From positions 1 to 5,984 of the forward strand of contig QIDD01000068.1 in assembly GCA_003230355.1 (NCBI GenBank): a stretch of DNA of 5,984 nucleotides. The letters run 5' to 3'. Position numbers and translations under genes: made by a program. Shown here piece after piece: positions 1 to 5,010 of the stretch. Position 1 is the first letter of the stretch. Each line of letters opens with the position of its first letter. The notes under the pieces were generated by a model. That model saw only the letters and a program-made list of their open reading frames with translations, did not search any database and had not been told where the DNA came from. The DNA is from Methanobacteriota archaeon (GTDB lineage: Archaea; Hydrothermarchaeota; Hydrothermarchaeia; Hydrothermarchaeales; SZUA-236).

Positions 1-371
1 GTCACAAAATCGCAGAGCTCACCAGCAGAAACCGGCCCATGCCACGCCTTTTTCAACCCCGCGTGAAAGCTGTCAATCACAATATCGCGCTTACCTGCCT
101 CGACTACAAGCTTTTTCTGAAGCGGCAGCTTGAGAATGAACTTGAGCGTTGTTTTAGAGCTGGCTTGAATAGGGGTCTTCCACTTGTAAAAATATGGGCG
201 CTCATAGAACTTGGTGTCCACCCGAATCTCCACCGTGCCTTCAATGGAAATGAGACGCTCCCCCCCATCAGAACTTACCTTGAGGAAAAAGGGATTCACC
301 TTTTCGAAGACATACCGTTTCCCGGCAAAATCAACCTCCAGCGATTCCCCAGTCGCAAGCTTCTCCTTCAT
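1..371 (-). CDS. Partial DUF432-like archaeal protein (C-terminus beyond window edge)
   Basis: An uninterrupted minus-strand frame starts at ATG 371 and runs 123 codons to the window edge; the nearest upstream in-frame stop is at 399-401 with no other usual start between, so ATG 371 is the start. The visible part is soluble-looking, beta-rich and lacks a signal peptide or membrane helix. Residues near 40-50 read GERLISIEGTVEIRVDTKFY, and the end of the visible part contains LKKAWHGPVSAGELCDF. This layout (a beta-rich region, an xVEIxV-type strand, then a K-aromatic-GP-xxGxxC stretch) resembles what I remember of DUF432, an archaeal family of unknown function; that assignment is from memory and moderate. 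It is on the same strand as the EpsI-like gene but separated by 322 bases including a terminator-like element, so it is probably transcribed separately, perhaps leaderless from a weak TATA-like box near 399. No clear Shine-Dalgarno is present. A plus-strand frame at 39-374 is its shadow. Confidence 0.72.
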   Translation of the reverse strand, partial: MKEKLATGESLEVDFAGKRYVFEKVNPFFLKVSSDGGERLISIEGTVEIRVDTKFYERPYFYKWKTPIQASSKTTLKFILKLPLQKKLVVEAGKRDIVIDSFHAGLKKAWHGPVSAGELCDFV

Positions 372-394
372 TAATGAAAGACAACACCCTACTG

Positions 395-402
395 GCTTTT
401 AG
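395..402 (-). promoter_or_regulatory. Weak TATA-like element for the DUF432-like gene
   Basis: The minus strand reads TCTAAAAG, preceded by a purine-rich CGAAAAG that could serve as a BRE. Its centre lies about 28 nt before ATG 371, the spacing seen for the better promoters in this window. The match to the archaeal TATA consensus is poor, so it rests mainly on spacing. Confidence 0.25.
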
Positions 403-529
403 ACTTTTCGCTCCACCCTTTTACTTCGCTAGGCGTTATTCACTATAGCTCAGTAAAACCGCGGCCGGAAAAATTCCACCTTTTTCCATCAGTTTACGCT
501 GACGCTAAACTGCTGCAAAAACGTGGTCG

Positions 530-578
530 AAAAAAAAGTATTGTCTCAATCGAAAAATTTGTTCGATTGGTTTTTTTT
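530..578. terminator. Bidirectional stem-loop with flanking homopolymer tracts
   Basis: CAATCGAA (547-554) and TTCGATTG (562-569) form a perfect 8-bp stem with a 7-nt loop. On the plus strand a T8 run (571-578) follows almost directly. On the minus strand a T8 run (537-530) follows after nine bases. The minus direction is the useful one here, because it would end transcripts of the EpsI-like gene that stops at 694. No gene was seen approaching on the plus strand. The rest of 372-693 shows no credible gene; a weaker GGAAAAA/TTTTTCC inverted repeat lies at 467-487. Confidence 0.55.
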
Positions 579-693
579 ATTCAACGATTTTTGGAGTGTT
601 TTGTAGGGCTAAATGCGGGTTTTCTTTTGGGGCAGATTTTCTTTTACAATAAAGGGAACAAGATCGCTATTTTCATATTCATTAAAATAAACT

Positions 694-1338
694 TCAACTT
701 GGTGGGTTCTCTGTCGTTGTTTCTTCAATTTTTCTGTCAATGTGTTCGTGGACAACCTTGCCGACTTCATTAAGCCTGTTACTAGCTTCTTCATCATAGG
801 GGGTTTCGACTCTAACAAATGCTATATCGCTTAAATCTTGTGGTAAGTAGTATATCAAGAATCTCTGTTTTTTTTCAATAATCATAAAATACCAATATAT
901 CACAGCTCTTTTAACTCCTTTTTTTTCAGCAAGCAGGTATTCTATGGTGGTTTCACCTAAAATGTCTGGATTTTCTTCAACAATCTCCCAATCCTGGGCC
1001 TTGTAGCCTGCAGTGGGGTGGTGAAACGACTTTGGCTTGGACGCCTTTTGTATCAGAACCCAGACAGGTCTTTGGCTTGATTCAGAAGTATAGGTGTAAG
1101 CTACAACGTAGTCTGACTCGAATATAGGGGCATATTTACTGAAGTTTTTGGAGATACTGACCTTTGAATAGCCGGGGACATCTGGAAAAAGCGCGTCTGG
1201 ATTTTCAAGCAGTTCAGCAGGAATTGTGTTCTCTGGGATTGGATTAAACATCAACATGGGCAGCCATGAAACGACTAAAACTAGAATCACAAATATTATG
1301 AGCTCCTTTTTTTTGCTAATCATGTGTGGCGTGTCCAT
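694..1338 (-). CDS. EpsI-like (DUF3485) membrane-anchored protein, archaeosortase/exosortase-associated family
   Basis: A 214-aa protein with one N-terminal membrane segment (about residues 12-31, after a basic KKK) and an outside-facing domain. The family signature is visible: SFHHPTAGYKAQDWEI (104-119) matches the EpsI H-x-P-n-W block, GVKRAVIYWYFMI (141-153) matches its core strand, and FVRVETPY (174-181) matches the late strand. EpsI-family proteins accompany exosortases or archaeosortases, as separate genes or fused domains, and have an unclear role in processing or polymer export. The position where I remember a Cys in bacterial members is Gly111 here. One sequon (N65-F-S) is present. 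ATG 1338 is chosen because a TATA-like box sits about 27 nt upstream, implying a leaderless message; ATG 1323 (ISKKKELI) is the alternative. Neither has a Shine-Dalgarno. An A8 run lies just inside the gene. No sortase is in view, so the functional link is inferred. Confidence 0.77.
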   Translation of the reverse strand: MDTPHMISKKKELIIFVILVLVVSWLPMLMFNPIPENTIPAELLENPDALFPDVPGYSKVSISKNFSKYAPIFESDYVVAYTYTSESSQRPVWVLIQKASKPKSFHHPTAGYKAQDWEIVEENPDILGETTIEYLLAEKKGVKRAVIYWYFMIIEKKQRFLIYYLPQDLSDIAFVRVETPYDEEASNRLNEVGKVVHEHIDRKIEETTTENPPS

Positions 1339-1360
1339 AGCGGATTATCAAAAAAGTTGG

Positions 1361-1371
1361 TTTAAATAATT
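1361..1371 (-). promoter_or_regulatory. TATA box for the EpsI-like gene
   Basis: The minus strand reads TTATTTAAA (1369-1361) in an A/T-rich context. Its centre is about 27 nt before ATG 1338, which would place the transcription start at or next to the start codon. Confidence 0.55.
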
Positions 1372-1514
1372 ATTTACATTTCGAATCTTTTTAATCATGC
1401 CGCTTGTCGGAAGCCTTGGAGCCTATGCATACTATCGGGGAAAACATAATTAAAGGAGAAGGACCTAGCCTCTTTTGCGGTCTTTTTATTAGCCCGCCTC
1501 CCTACACCCCCTAA

Positions 1515-1523
1515 TTTTATATA
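1515..1523 (+). promoter_or_regulatory. TATA box upstream of DUF1616 gene
   Basis: TTTTATATA is the best TATA-like match on the plus strand between the divergent genes. A start about 27 nt downstream would fall near 1546, either giving DUF1616 a leader of roughly 105-118 nt or placing the GTG at 1548 at the very 5' end of the message. The element is partly symmetric and could also act on the minus strand. Confidence 0.45.
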
Positions 1524-1547
1524 TTGTCGCTGCCTAAATCCCCATTT

Positions 1548-1646
1548 GTGCGTTCTATTACAGTCAAAGAGAGGAAGCCCGTTATTGAGTTCTTTCACCT
1601 CTTGAGGGGTAAAATTCATACGAGACATGAACAGACCCTGAAGTAG
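1548..1646 (+). CDS. Possible leaderless 32-aa upstream ORF
   Basis: GTG 1548 opens a frame of 32 codons ending in TAG at 1644-1646, a few bases before the two candidate DUF1616 starts. The product begins MRSITVKERKPVIEFFHLLR, is basic and could form an amphipathic helix. What makes it notable is position: GTG lies about 29 nt from the centre of the TATA box at 1515-1523, the same geometry as other starts here. An open frame of this length is not rare by chance (roughly one in five), so coding is unproven. If real, it would be the first cistron of the DUF1616 message or a leader peptide for it. I recognise no family. Confidence 0.25.
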   Translation: MRSITVKERKPVIEFFHLLRGKIHTRHEQTLK

Positions 1647-1663
1647 TTCTGATGGTGCTTAAC

Positions 1664-2503
1664 ATGTCTAGGGTTTCCAACGATCTCACTTGGGTTTCGC
1701 TGCTGACTTTCATAACCCTTTATATTATCTTTACACCGCAGCTTAGCGCCAGTCCGGTGAGGGTTGTTTTCGGACTTCCCTTTGTGCTCTTCCTGCCGGG
1801 CTATGCACTTATTGCTGCTCTCTTTCCTGGAAAAGAGGATCTTGACGGCATAGAGCGCTTTGCTCTAAGCTTTGGTTTGAGCATCGCAGTCGTGCCTCTT
1901 ATAGGGCTTGGGCTTAATTATACCTCTTTCGGGATCAGGCTCGTTCCTATCGCGTCAGCTCTTTCCATTTTCATAATTGCTTTAACGATGATAGCCCAGA
2001 TAAACAGAAATAAGCTGTCAGAAGAAGAGCGGTTTTCTGTATCTTTGGATCTTAAAAAAACAATAAGATTCGAAGCGGGCAGCGGTCTTGATAAGGTTCT
2101 CACGGTTTTGCTTGTTCTCTCTATTGCAGCGGCGGTTTTAGCGCTTATTTATGTGATTGCGACGCCGAAGCAGGGTGAGAGGTTTACTGAGTTTTATATC
2201 CTGGGAAGCGGGGGAAAGGCGGCAGACTACCCTACTTATCTGGTCTTGGGCCGGAATGCAGAAGTGAGGGTGGGTGTGGTCAATCAGGAATATGAGACCT
2301 TGAACTACACCTTGGAGGTGGTTCTTGCAAACTCCACCCTCTATAGGGATTCGATTGTTCTTGCCCATAACAGCACCTGGGAGGAGGATGTACGGATTGT
2401 CCCTGATATGCTGGGGCAGGATGTGAAGCTGGAGTTTCTCCTCTTTAAAAACGCCTCAGCGGAGCCTTACAGAAGCCTTCATCTGTGGGTGGATGTCAGC
2501 TGA
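1664..2503 (+). CDS. DUF1616 family multi-pass membrane protein
   Basis: A 279-aa integral membrane protein of unknown biochemical role. Five hydrophobic segments are seen at about 8-24, 32-54, 66-85, 93-112 and 143-166, followed by a domain of about 110 residues likely outside the membrane. The DUF1616 hallmarks are clear: LPFVLFLPGYALIAALFP in the second segment, then LDGIERFALSFGLSIAV leading into the third. The outer domain begins near ERFTEFYILG and carries four sequons (NYT, NST, NST, NAS), suggesting N-glycosylation. DUF1616 proteins are often found near archaeal surface-glycan and sorting genes, which agrees with the EpsI-like neighbour, but no activity is established. ATG 1664 is preferred because GGTG (1654-1657) sits six bases upstream as a Shine-Dalgarno; ATG 1652, four codons earlier, is the alternative and has no such site. 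It ends 40 bases from the convergent 273-aa gene; a T5 tract near 2527-2531 may help termination. Confidence 0.88.
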   Translation: MSRVSNDLTWVSLLTFITLYIIFTPQLSASPVRVVFGLPFVLFLPGYALIAALFPGKEDLDGIERFALSFGLSIAVVPLIGLGLNYTSFGIRLVPIASALSIFIIALTMIAQINRNKLSEEERFSVSLDLKKTIRFEAGSGLDKVLTVLLVLSIAAAVLALIYVIATPKQGERFTEFYILGSGGKAADYPTYLVLGRNAEVRVGVVNQEYETLNYTLEVVLANSTLYRDSIVLAHNSTWEEDVRIVPDMLGQDVKLEFLLFKNASAEPYRSLHLWVDVS

Positions 2504-2543
2504 CGTGTAGACACTTTCCCCCAAACTTTTTCAATCCATTTGT

Positions 2544-3365
2544 CTAGAGCGGGTTATCAACAACCCCTAGCCGCACAGCAATATCTGCAAATCTTGAGAG
2601 TTTGAAGAGGTTTCCTGTTCTGAGCTGCACTGCAAGCTTTTTCTGGCCGATCATGGTTCTCAGGGTTGCGCCGAGGTTCTCTGTGGTCACAAACTCCATG
2701 AGGTCTGTCTGTCTGTGGACGATGAATACGATATCAGGGTTTTTTGTGCCCTCGGTGACTTTGAAGCCCTCCTCGGTTACTGTTATGGTGAAGGCCTTTC
2801 CCGTGTCCTCGACAGTTATGCTGACCTTGTCGCCGGGAGCGAGCATATCTATGAACCGGTGATTCATAAGGGTCCATGATTCCACGAGAAAGGCGGTGAG
2901 GGCGGGTTTGCCTGGGGAGAGCGAGTATCGGGCCTCTGCAGTCTCTTCTTCGTTTTCAAGCCAGGCCTTAAAGACGCCGCTTTCATCTACTGGAAATACT
3001 ACCCCGAGCTGTTTGGTGCTGCCTGCTGTTATGTTCCACTGCCATCTCCTGGCGGTGGATGTGTCTAGGGCGTTGAGGGTAGAGTTGGTCTTTAAGACAG
3101 GATATGTTATCTGCGCTGCGAAGACCCCGCCTGAAGAGACGTTGAGTGTGGCGTTTATATGGATTCGTCTGGGTGGGGTTGTGGTGTTTGTTGGAGACGG
3201 GGTGTTTGAGGTGTTGGTGGTTTGTGTTGGTGTCTTCTCGGGCTGTGTAATGTTTGCAGGGGGCATTTCAGCTGTTTCTTGCTGGGAGGACAGGAATATG
3301 TAGGTGCCGGTGGAAAGAACTGTTAGGATTAGTATTGAGAGAAGGGCGTGTCTTCGATTTATCAT
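2544..3365 (-). CDS. Membrane-anchored exported protein with SCP2-like C-terminal half
   Basis: A 273-aa protein with an N-terminal signal anchor (about 7-26, after RRH), then a Pro/Thr/Asn-rich flexible stalk (about 33-66), a beta-rich middle and a C-terminal domain. No lipobox Cys is present, so it is probably held by the uncleaved helix or secreted. Seven sequons (N38, 51, 60, 71, 75, 94, 111) all lie in the stalk and middle region. Residues about 156-268 resemble the SCP2 sterol-carrier fold: beta strands around VSITVEDTGKAFTITVTEEG, then PDIVFIVHRQTDLMEFVTTE and a closing LFKLSRFADIAVRLGV helix. This is my own pattern match; SCP2 proteins bind lipids but a ligand here is unknown. The start has no Shine-Dalgarno; a GATAATAAA box about 31 nt upstream could give a separate leaderless message, otherwise it is the last gene of the 92/379/273 cluster, 52 nt after the previous stop. 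Confidence 0.75.
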   Translation of the reverse strand: MINRRHALLSILILTVLSTGTYIFLSSQQETAEMPPANITQPEKTPTQTTNTSNTPSPTNTTTPPRRIHINATLNVSSGGVFAAQITYPVLKTNSTLNALDTSTARRWQWNITAGSTKQLGVVFPVDESGVFKAWLENEEETAEARYSLSPGKPALTAFLVESWTLMNHRFIDMLAPGDKVSITVEDTGKAFTITVTEEGFKVTEGTKNPDIVFIVHRQTDLMEFVTTENLGATLRTMIGQKKLAVQLRTGNLFKLSRFADIAVRLGVVDNPL

Positions 3366-3372
3366 GATAGGG

Positions 3373-3392
3373 AAAAAAGGAGCAGGCTTGCT
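3373..3392 (-). terminator. Short hairpin and T6 tract after the 379-aa gene
   Basis: On the minus strand AGCA-AGCC-TGCT forms a 4-bp hairpin followed by CC and six T. It lies between the 379-aa stop and the 273-aa start. The stem is weak, so it may only attenuate, but archaeal termination depends mainly on the T tract. Confidence 0.3.
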
Positions 3393-3417
3393 TTATTATC
3401 TTTGTGATTTCCTGTTC

Positions 3418-4557
3418 CTAGTCAAAGATCTTTGTTTTCACATCGGATCTGTACTTGGTCTCAGCTGCCTGTGTGTTGCTCCTATCTGAGCCTGCGAGGA
3501 TGATGACCTTCTGCTTGGCTGTGTATCGGTCTGTCCAGACGTTGTACTTCACATGCATGGTCTGGGCGTCTGTCCCTCTTATTGTAGCCTCTTCGGCGCC
3601 TGAGAGCACTTCGCTCACTATCTTGCCCACGCCTTCATATGCGTCTGGTCCGCCGAGGATGATGATAATCCGATTCTCCACTTGCTGCGCAGGAGTAAAC
3701 TCTGAAGCATTGATGACCGTTGCCTTTATGTTGTTCGCTTTGAGGTATGTGAGGAACTCTGCGGCCAATGCCTTGTCGATGCTGTTTGCCACGAGGAGCA
3801 CATCCTCTCCAGGCGGTACAGCAACGCCTCCGCCTCCTCCGCCTCCGCTTGGAGTTGATGCTAGGGTGAAGTTCACAAGGTCTGTGCTGCTCGAGCCGAA
3901 TCCCCTTGTTAGATTAACATTTTTACTGGAGCTGACGTAGCCGGACTTCGTGGCCGTTGCGGTATATATGGTGCTGGTGTTTTCAATAGGGAAGAACATG
4001 GCATAGTATCCTTTCTGTCCTCCGAGGGTTCTTGTGGTTACTGGTTTTAGTTTAGATAGGGGTGTTATGTCTACGCCGCGGTATGTGCCGCCGAAATAGA
4101 CCTTTCCATTGTTCAGGCCGGCTCCGCTTTTGTCCTTCACATACCCCCTTATTGCAGAGGCGTTGGAATAGTCGTTTATGGTGCCTGTTGTCTCGTTGGA
4201 TGTGTTTAGGATGTGTAGATCGGTGTAGGAGTCCGTAATCATGCCCATATAGAGTGGGGTGGCGTATTGGGCTGTGGAGTTGTAGTTGAGGGCGGATATA
4301 TAATAGGTCCCGGTAGAGAGGTTTAAAACAGCGTGTCCTGTGGCGTTGGTGGTTTGGGATGTCACAATTTTGCTTGGGTCTATGGAGGTGATGGTTGAGC
4401 TTGTGGCTAGGACTGTCCAGGAGCTATTGGATATGCCGGCGGGATAGTTTGAGGCTGAACTATTAACGAAGATGGTCACGTTTACACTTGTAACCGGGGT
4501 CACAAGGGAAAGATATAGAATTGCTGCTATTATGAAAGATATTGTTTTCGTTTTCAT
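3418..4557 (-). CDS. Secreted sequon-rich surface protein with carboxypeptidase-regulatory-like and S-layer-like domains
   Basis: A 379-aa exported protein. A signal peptide (about 1-25, cleavage probably after PVTS) precedes a region with 12 N-glycosylation sequons within residues 26-231, plus one at N283. Residues about 60-125 and 135-217 look like beta-sandwich repeats; the second, from AIRGYVKDKSGAGLNNGKVY to a KSGYVSSSKNV strand, resembles carboxypeptidase regulatory/transthyretin-like domains. A seven-glycine linker (238-244) with VPPG leads to an alpha/beta domain (252-379) with alternating strands and helices: DVLLVANS, KATVINAS, RIIIILGGPDAYEG, KVIILAGSDRSNTQAA. The GGPDAYEG and AGSDR motifs recall archaeal S-layer and cell-wall-binding-repeat-2 type domains. 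There is no C-terminal membrane helix or sorting signal, so attachment is unexplained. TAGGA upstream gives a modest ribosome site. Its start is two bases after the 92-aa stop, so these two are co-translated. Confidence 0.8.
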   Translation of the reverse strand: MKTKTISFIIAAILYLSLVTPVTSVNVTIFVNSSASNYPAGISNSSWTVLATSSTITSIDPSKIVTSQTTNATGHAVLNLSTGTYYISALNYNSTAQYATPLYMGMITDSYTDLHILNTSNETTGTINDYSNASAIRGYVKDKSGAGLNNGKVYFGGTYRGVDITPLSKLKPVTTRTLGGQKGYYAMFFPIENTSTIYTATATKSGYVSSSKNVNLTRGFGSSSTDLVNFTLASTPSGGGGGGGVAVPPGEDVLLVANSIDKALAAEFLTYLKANNIKATVINASEFTPAQQVENRIIIILGGPDAYEGVGKIVSEVLSGAEEATIRGTDAQTMHVKYNVWTDRYTAKQKVIILAGSDRSNTQAAETKYRSDVKTKIFD

Positions 4558-4559
4558 AT

Positions 4560-4838
4560 TTATCCTATGGCCACCATAATTTTGAATCCTACGATCACAA
4601 GGAATATGGGGAGGAGAGATGCAAGAGATACATCGACGCTGTTAACAACTCCCTTTATCGAAGGGCGGGTGTTTGGGGATGCTGTAATGAGTTCTTTTAA
4701 TATGAGAATTCCTATCAGAAACAGCGTTGCGAATAACCCTGCCATATCGAAGTCAATGAGAACCCCTGAGATGGTTGTTGTTGCCGCTGCTGTTGTTGCC
4801 GTCGCTGTTGCCGCTGCTGTTGTTGCCGCTGCTATCAT
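4560..4838 (-). CDS. Small two-helix membrane protein with Ala/Thr repeat N-terminus
   Basis: A 92-aa protein of no family I recognise. Residues 3-22 are an Ala/Thr repeat, then two membrane segments follow (about 34-51, AGLFATLFLIGILILKEL, and 72-91, ASLLPIFLVIVGFKIMVAIG) joined by a polar loop with TRPSIKGVVNSVD. It is the first gene of the set with the 379-aa protein, whose ATG lies two bases beyond this stop, so it may be its membrane partner. ATG 4838 is the first usual start, but it has no clear Shine-Dalgarno and would leave a leader of about 55 nt. The frame stays open for 20 more codons upstream and encodes a protein-like IGPEYIVWGNSGYM; an ATT at 4892 sits at the leaderless distance from a TATA box. 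The true product may therefore be 110 aa. The coding call is supported by tight coupling and clean hydrophobic pattern. Confidence 0.75.
   Translation of the reverse strand: MIAAATTAAATATATTAAATTTISGVLIDFDMAGLFATLFLIGILILKELITASPNTRPSIKGVVNSVDVSLASLLPIFLVIVGFKIMVAIG
4777..4833. repeat. Imperfect 15-bp tandem repeat coding for Ala/Thr
   Basis: Four units in a row on the plus strand: GTTGTTGCCGCTGCT (4777-4791), a copy with one swapped pair (4792-4806), a 12-base copy lacking one triplet (4807-4818) and an exact copy (4819-4833). On the minus strand they encode AAATT-type pentapeptides at the start of the 92-aa protein. All units are multiples of three, so gain or loss keeps the frame. Confidence 0.9.
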
Positions 4839-4916
4839 ATACCCACTATTTCCCCAAACGATATATTCAGGCCCTATTTCAATTTCTTCAATGTCTCAAA
4901 TATTATAATTATGTAG

Positions 4917-4926
4917 TATATATACC
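4917..4926 (-). promoter_or_regulatory. TATA box for the 92/379/273-aa gene set
   Basis: The minus strand reads GGTATATATA, the best TATA match in the window, with purines upstream (ACAAAGG). A start 26-29 nt downstream falls at about 4892-4895, which is 54-57 nt before ATG 4838 but right at an in-frame ATT codon. Confidence 0.6.
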
Positions 4927-4942
4927 TTTGTCTTTCTCGCCG

Positions 4943-4956
4943 TCAGATATGTCTGA
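4943..4956. promoter_or_regulatory. Dyad TCAGA-N4-TCTGA between divergent promoters
   Basis: A perfect 5-bp inverted repeat with a four-base spacer lies between the minus TATA box at 4917-4926 and the plus TATA box at 4980-4988. It could be an operator serving both. Alternatively, with the T8 run at 4961-4968 it could form a weak plus-strand terminator, but no plus-strand gene ends there. Confidence 0.3.
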
Positions 4957-4979
4957 AACATTTTTTTTGAGGGATAAAG

Positions 4980-4988
4980 TATAATATA
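4980..4988 (+). promoter_or_regulatory. TATA box for the CPBP protease gene
   Basis: TATAATATA is centred 27 nt before ATG 5011, predicting a transcript that starts at the start codon. The bases just before the ATG are pyrimidine-rich with no Shine-Dalgarno, in keeping with a leaderless message. Confidence 0.6.
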
Positions 4989-5010
4989 ATGGTTCTCTTT
5001 TTCCTATTTT

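Larger units (their letters stand above)
1339..1651. other. Divergent intergenic region between EpsI-like and DUF1616 genes
   Basis: This 313-base stretch separates two divergently read genes. It holds the EpsI-like promoter on the left, a stronger plus-facing TATA-like box at 1515-1523, and a possible 32-codon leaderless ORF at 1548-1646. A 77-codon minus frame at 1395-1628 is open, but its product is basic, low in hydrophobic pattern and has no ribosome site, so I do not call it. I found no tRNA, riboswitch fold or clear C/D-box RNA here, though a short structured RNA cannot be ruled out by eye. Confidence 0.5.

Noticed and set aside
39..374. Plus-strand 111-codon ORF
   Set aside because: Antisense shadow of the partial DUF432-like gene; no ribosome site, and the product has no recognisable fold.
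540..572. TTCGATT stretch resembling a tRNA T-loop
   Set aside because: No acceptor, D or anticodon arm fits around it; it is one arm of the terminator stem.
609..818. Minus-strand 69-codon ORF overlapping the end of the EpsI-like gene, considered as a frameshifted tail
   Set aside because: The EpsI-like frame already ends after its last expected strand and helix, and the extra tail has no family match.
1395..1628. Minus-strand 77-codon ORF in the divergent intergenic region
   Set aside because: Basic, irregular composition, no ribosome site or promoter at the right distance; likely chance.
2508..2546. TAGACA/TGTCTA inverted repeat between the convergent genes, considered as a terminator
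   Set aside because: Six base pairs with a 27-nt loop and no adjacent T tract; one arm is part of the 273-aa stop region.
3168..3246. G/T-rich plus strand considered as a G-quadruplex
   Set aside because: Too few runs of three or more G at short spacing; the bias is explained by Thr/Pro/Asn codons on the other strand.
2896..3303. Plus-strand 135-codon ORF
   Set aside because: Shadow opposite the 273-aa exported protein, produced by its Thr/Pro-rich codons.
3455..3940. Plus-strand 161-codon ORF
   Set aside because: Shadow opposite the 379-aa protein; its proline run is the complement of the glycine linker.
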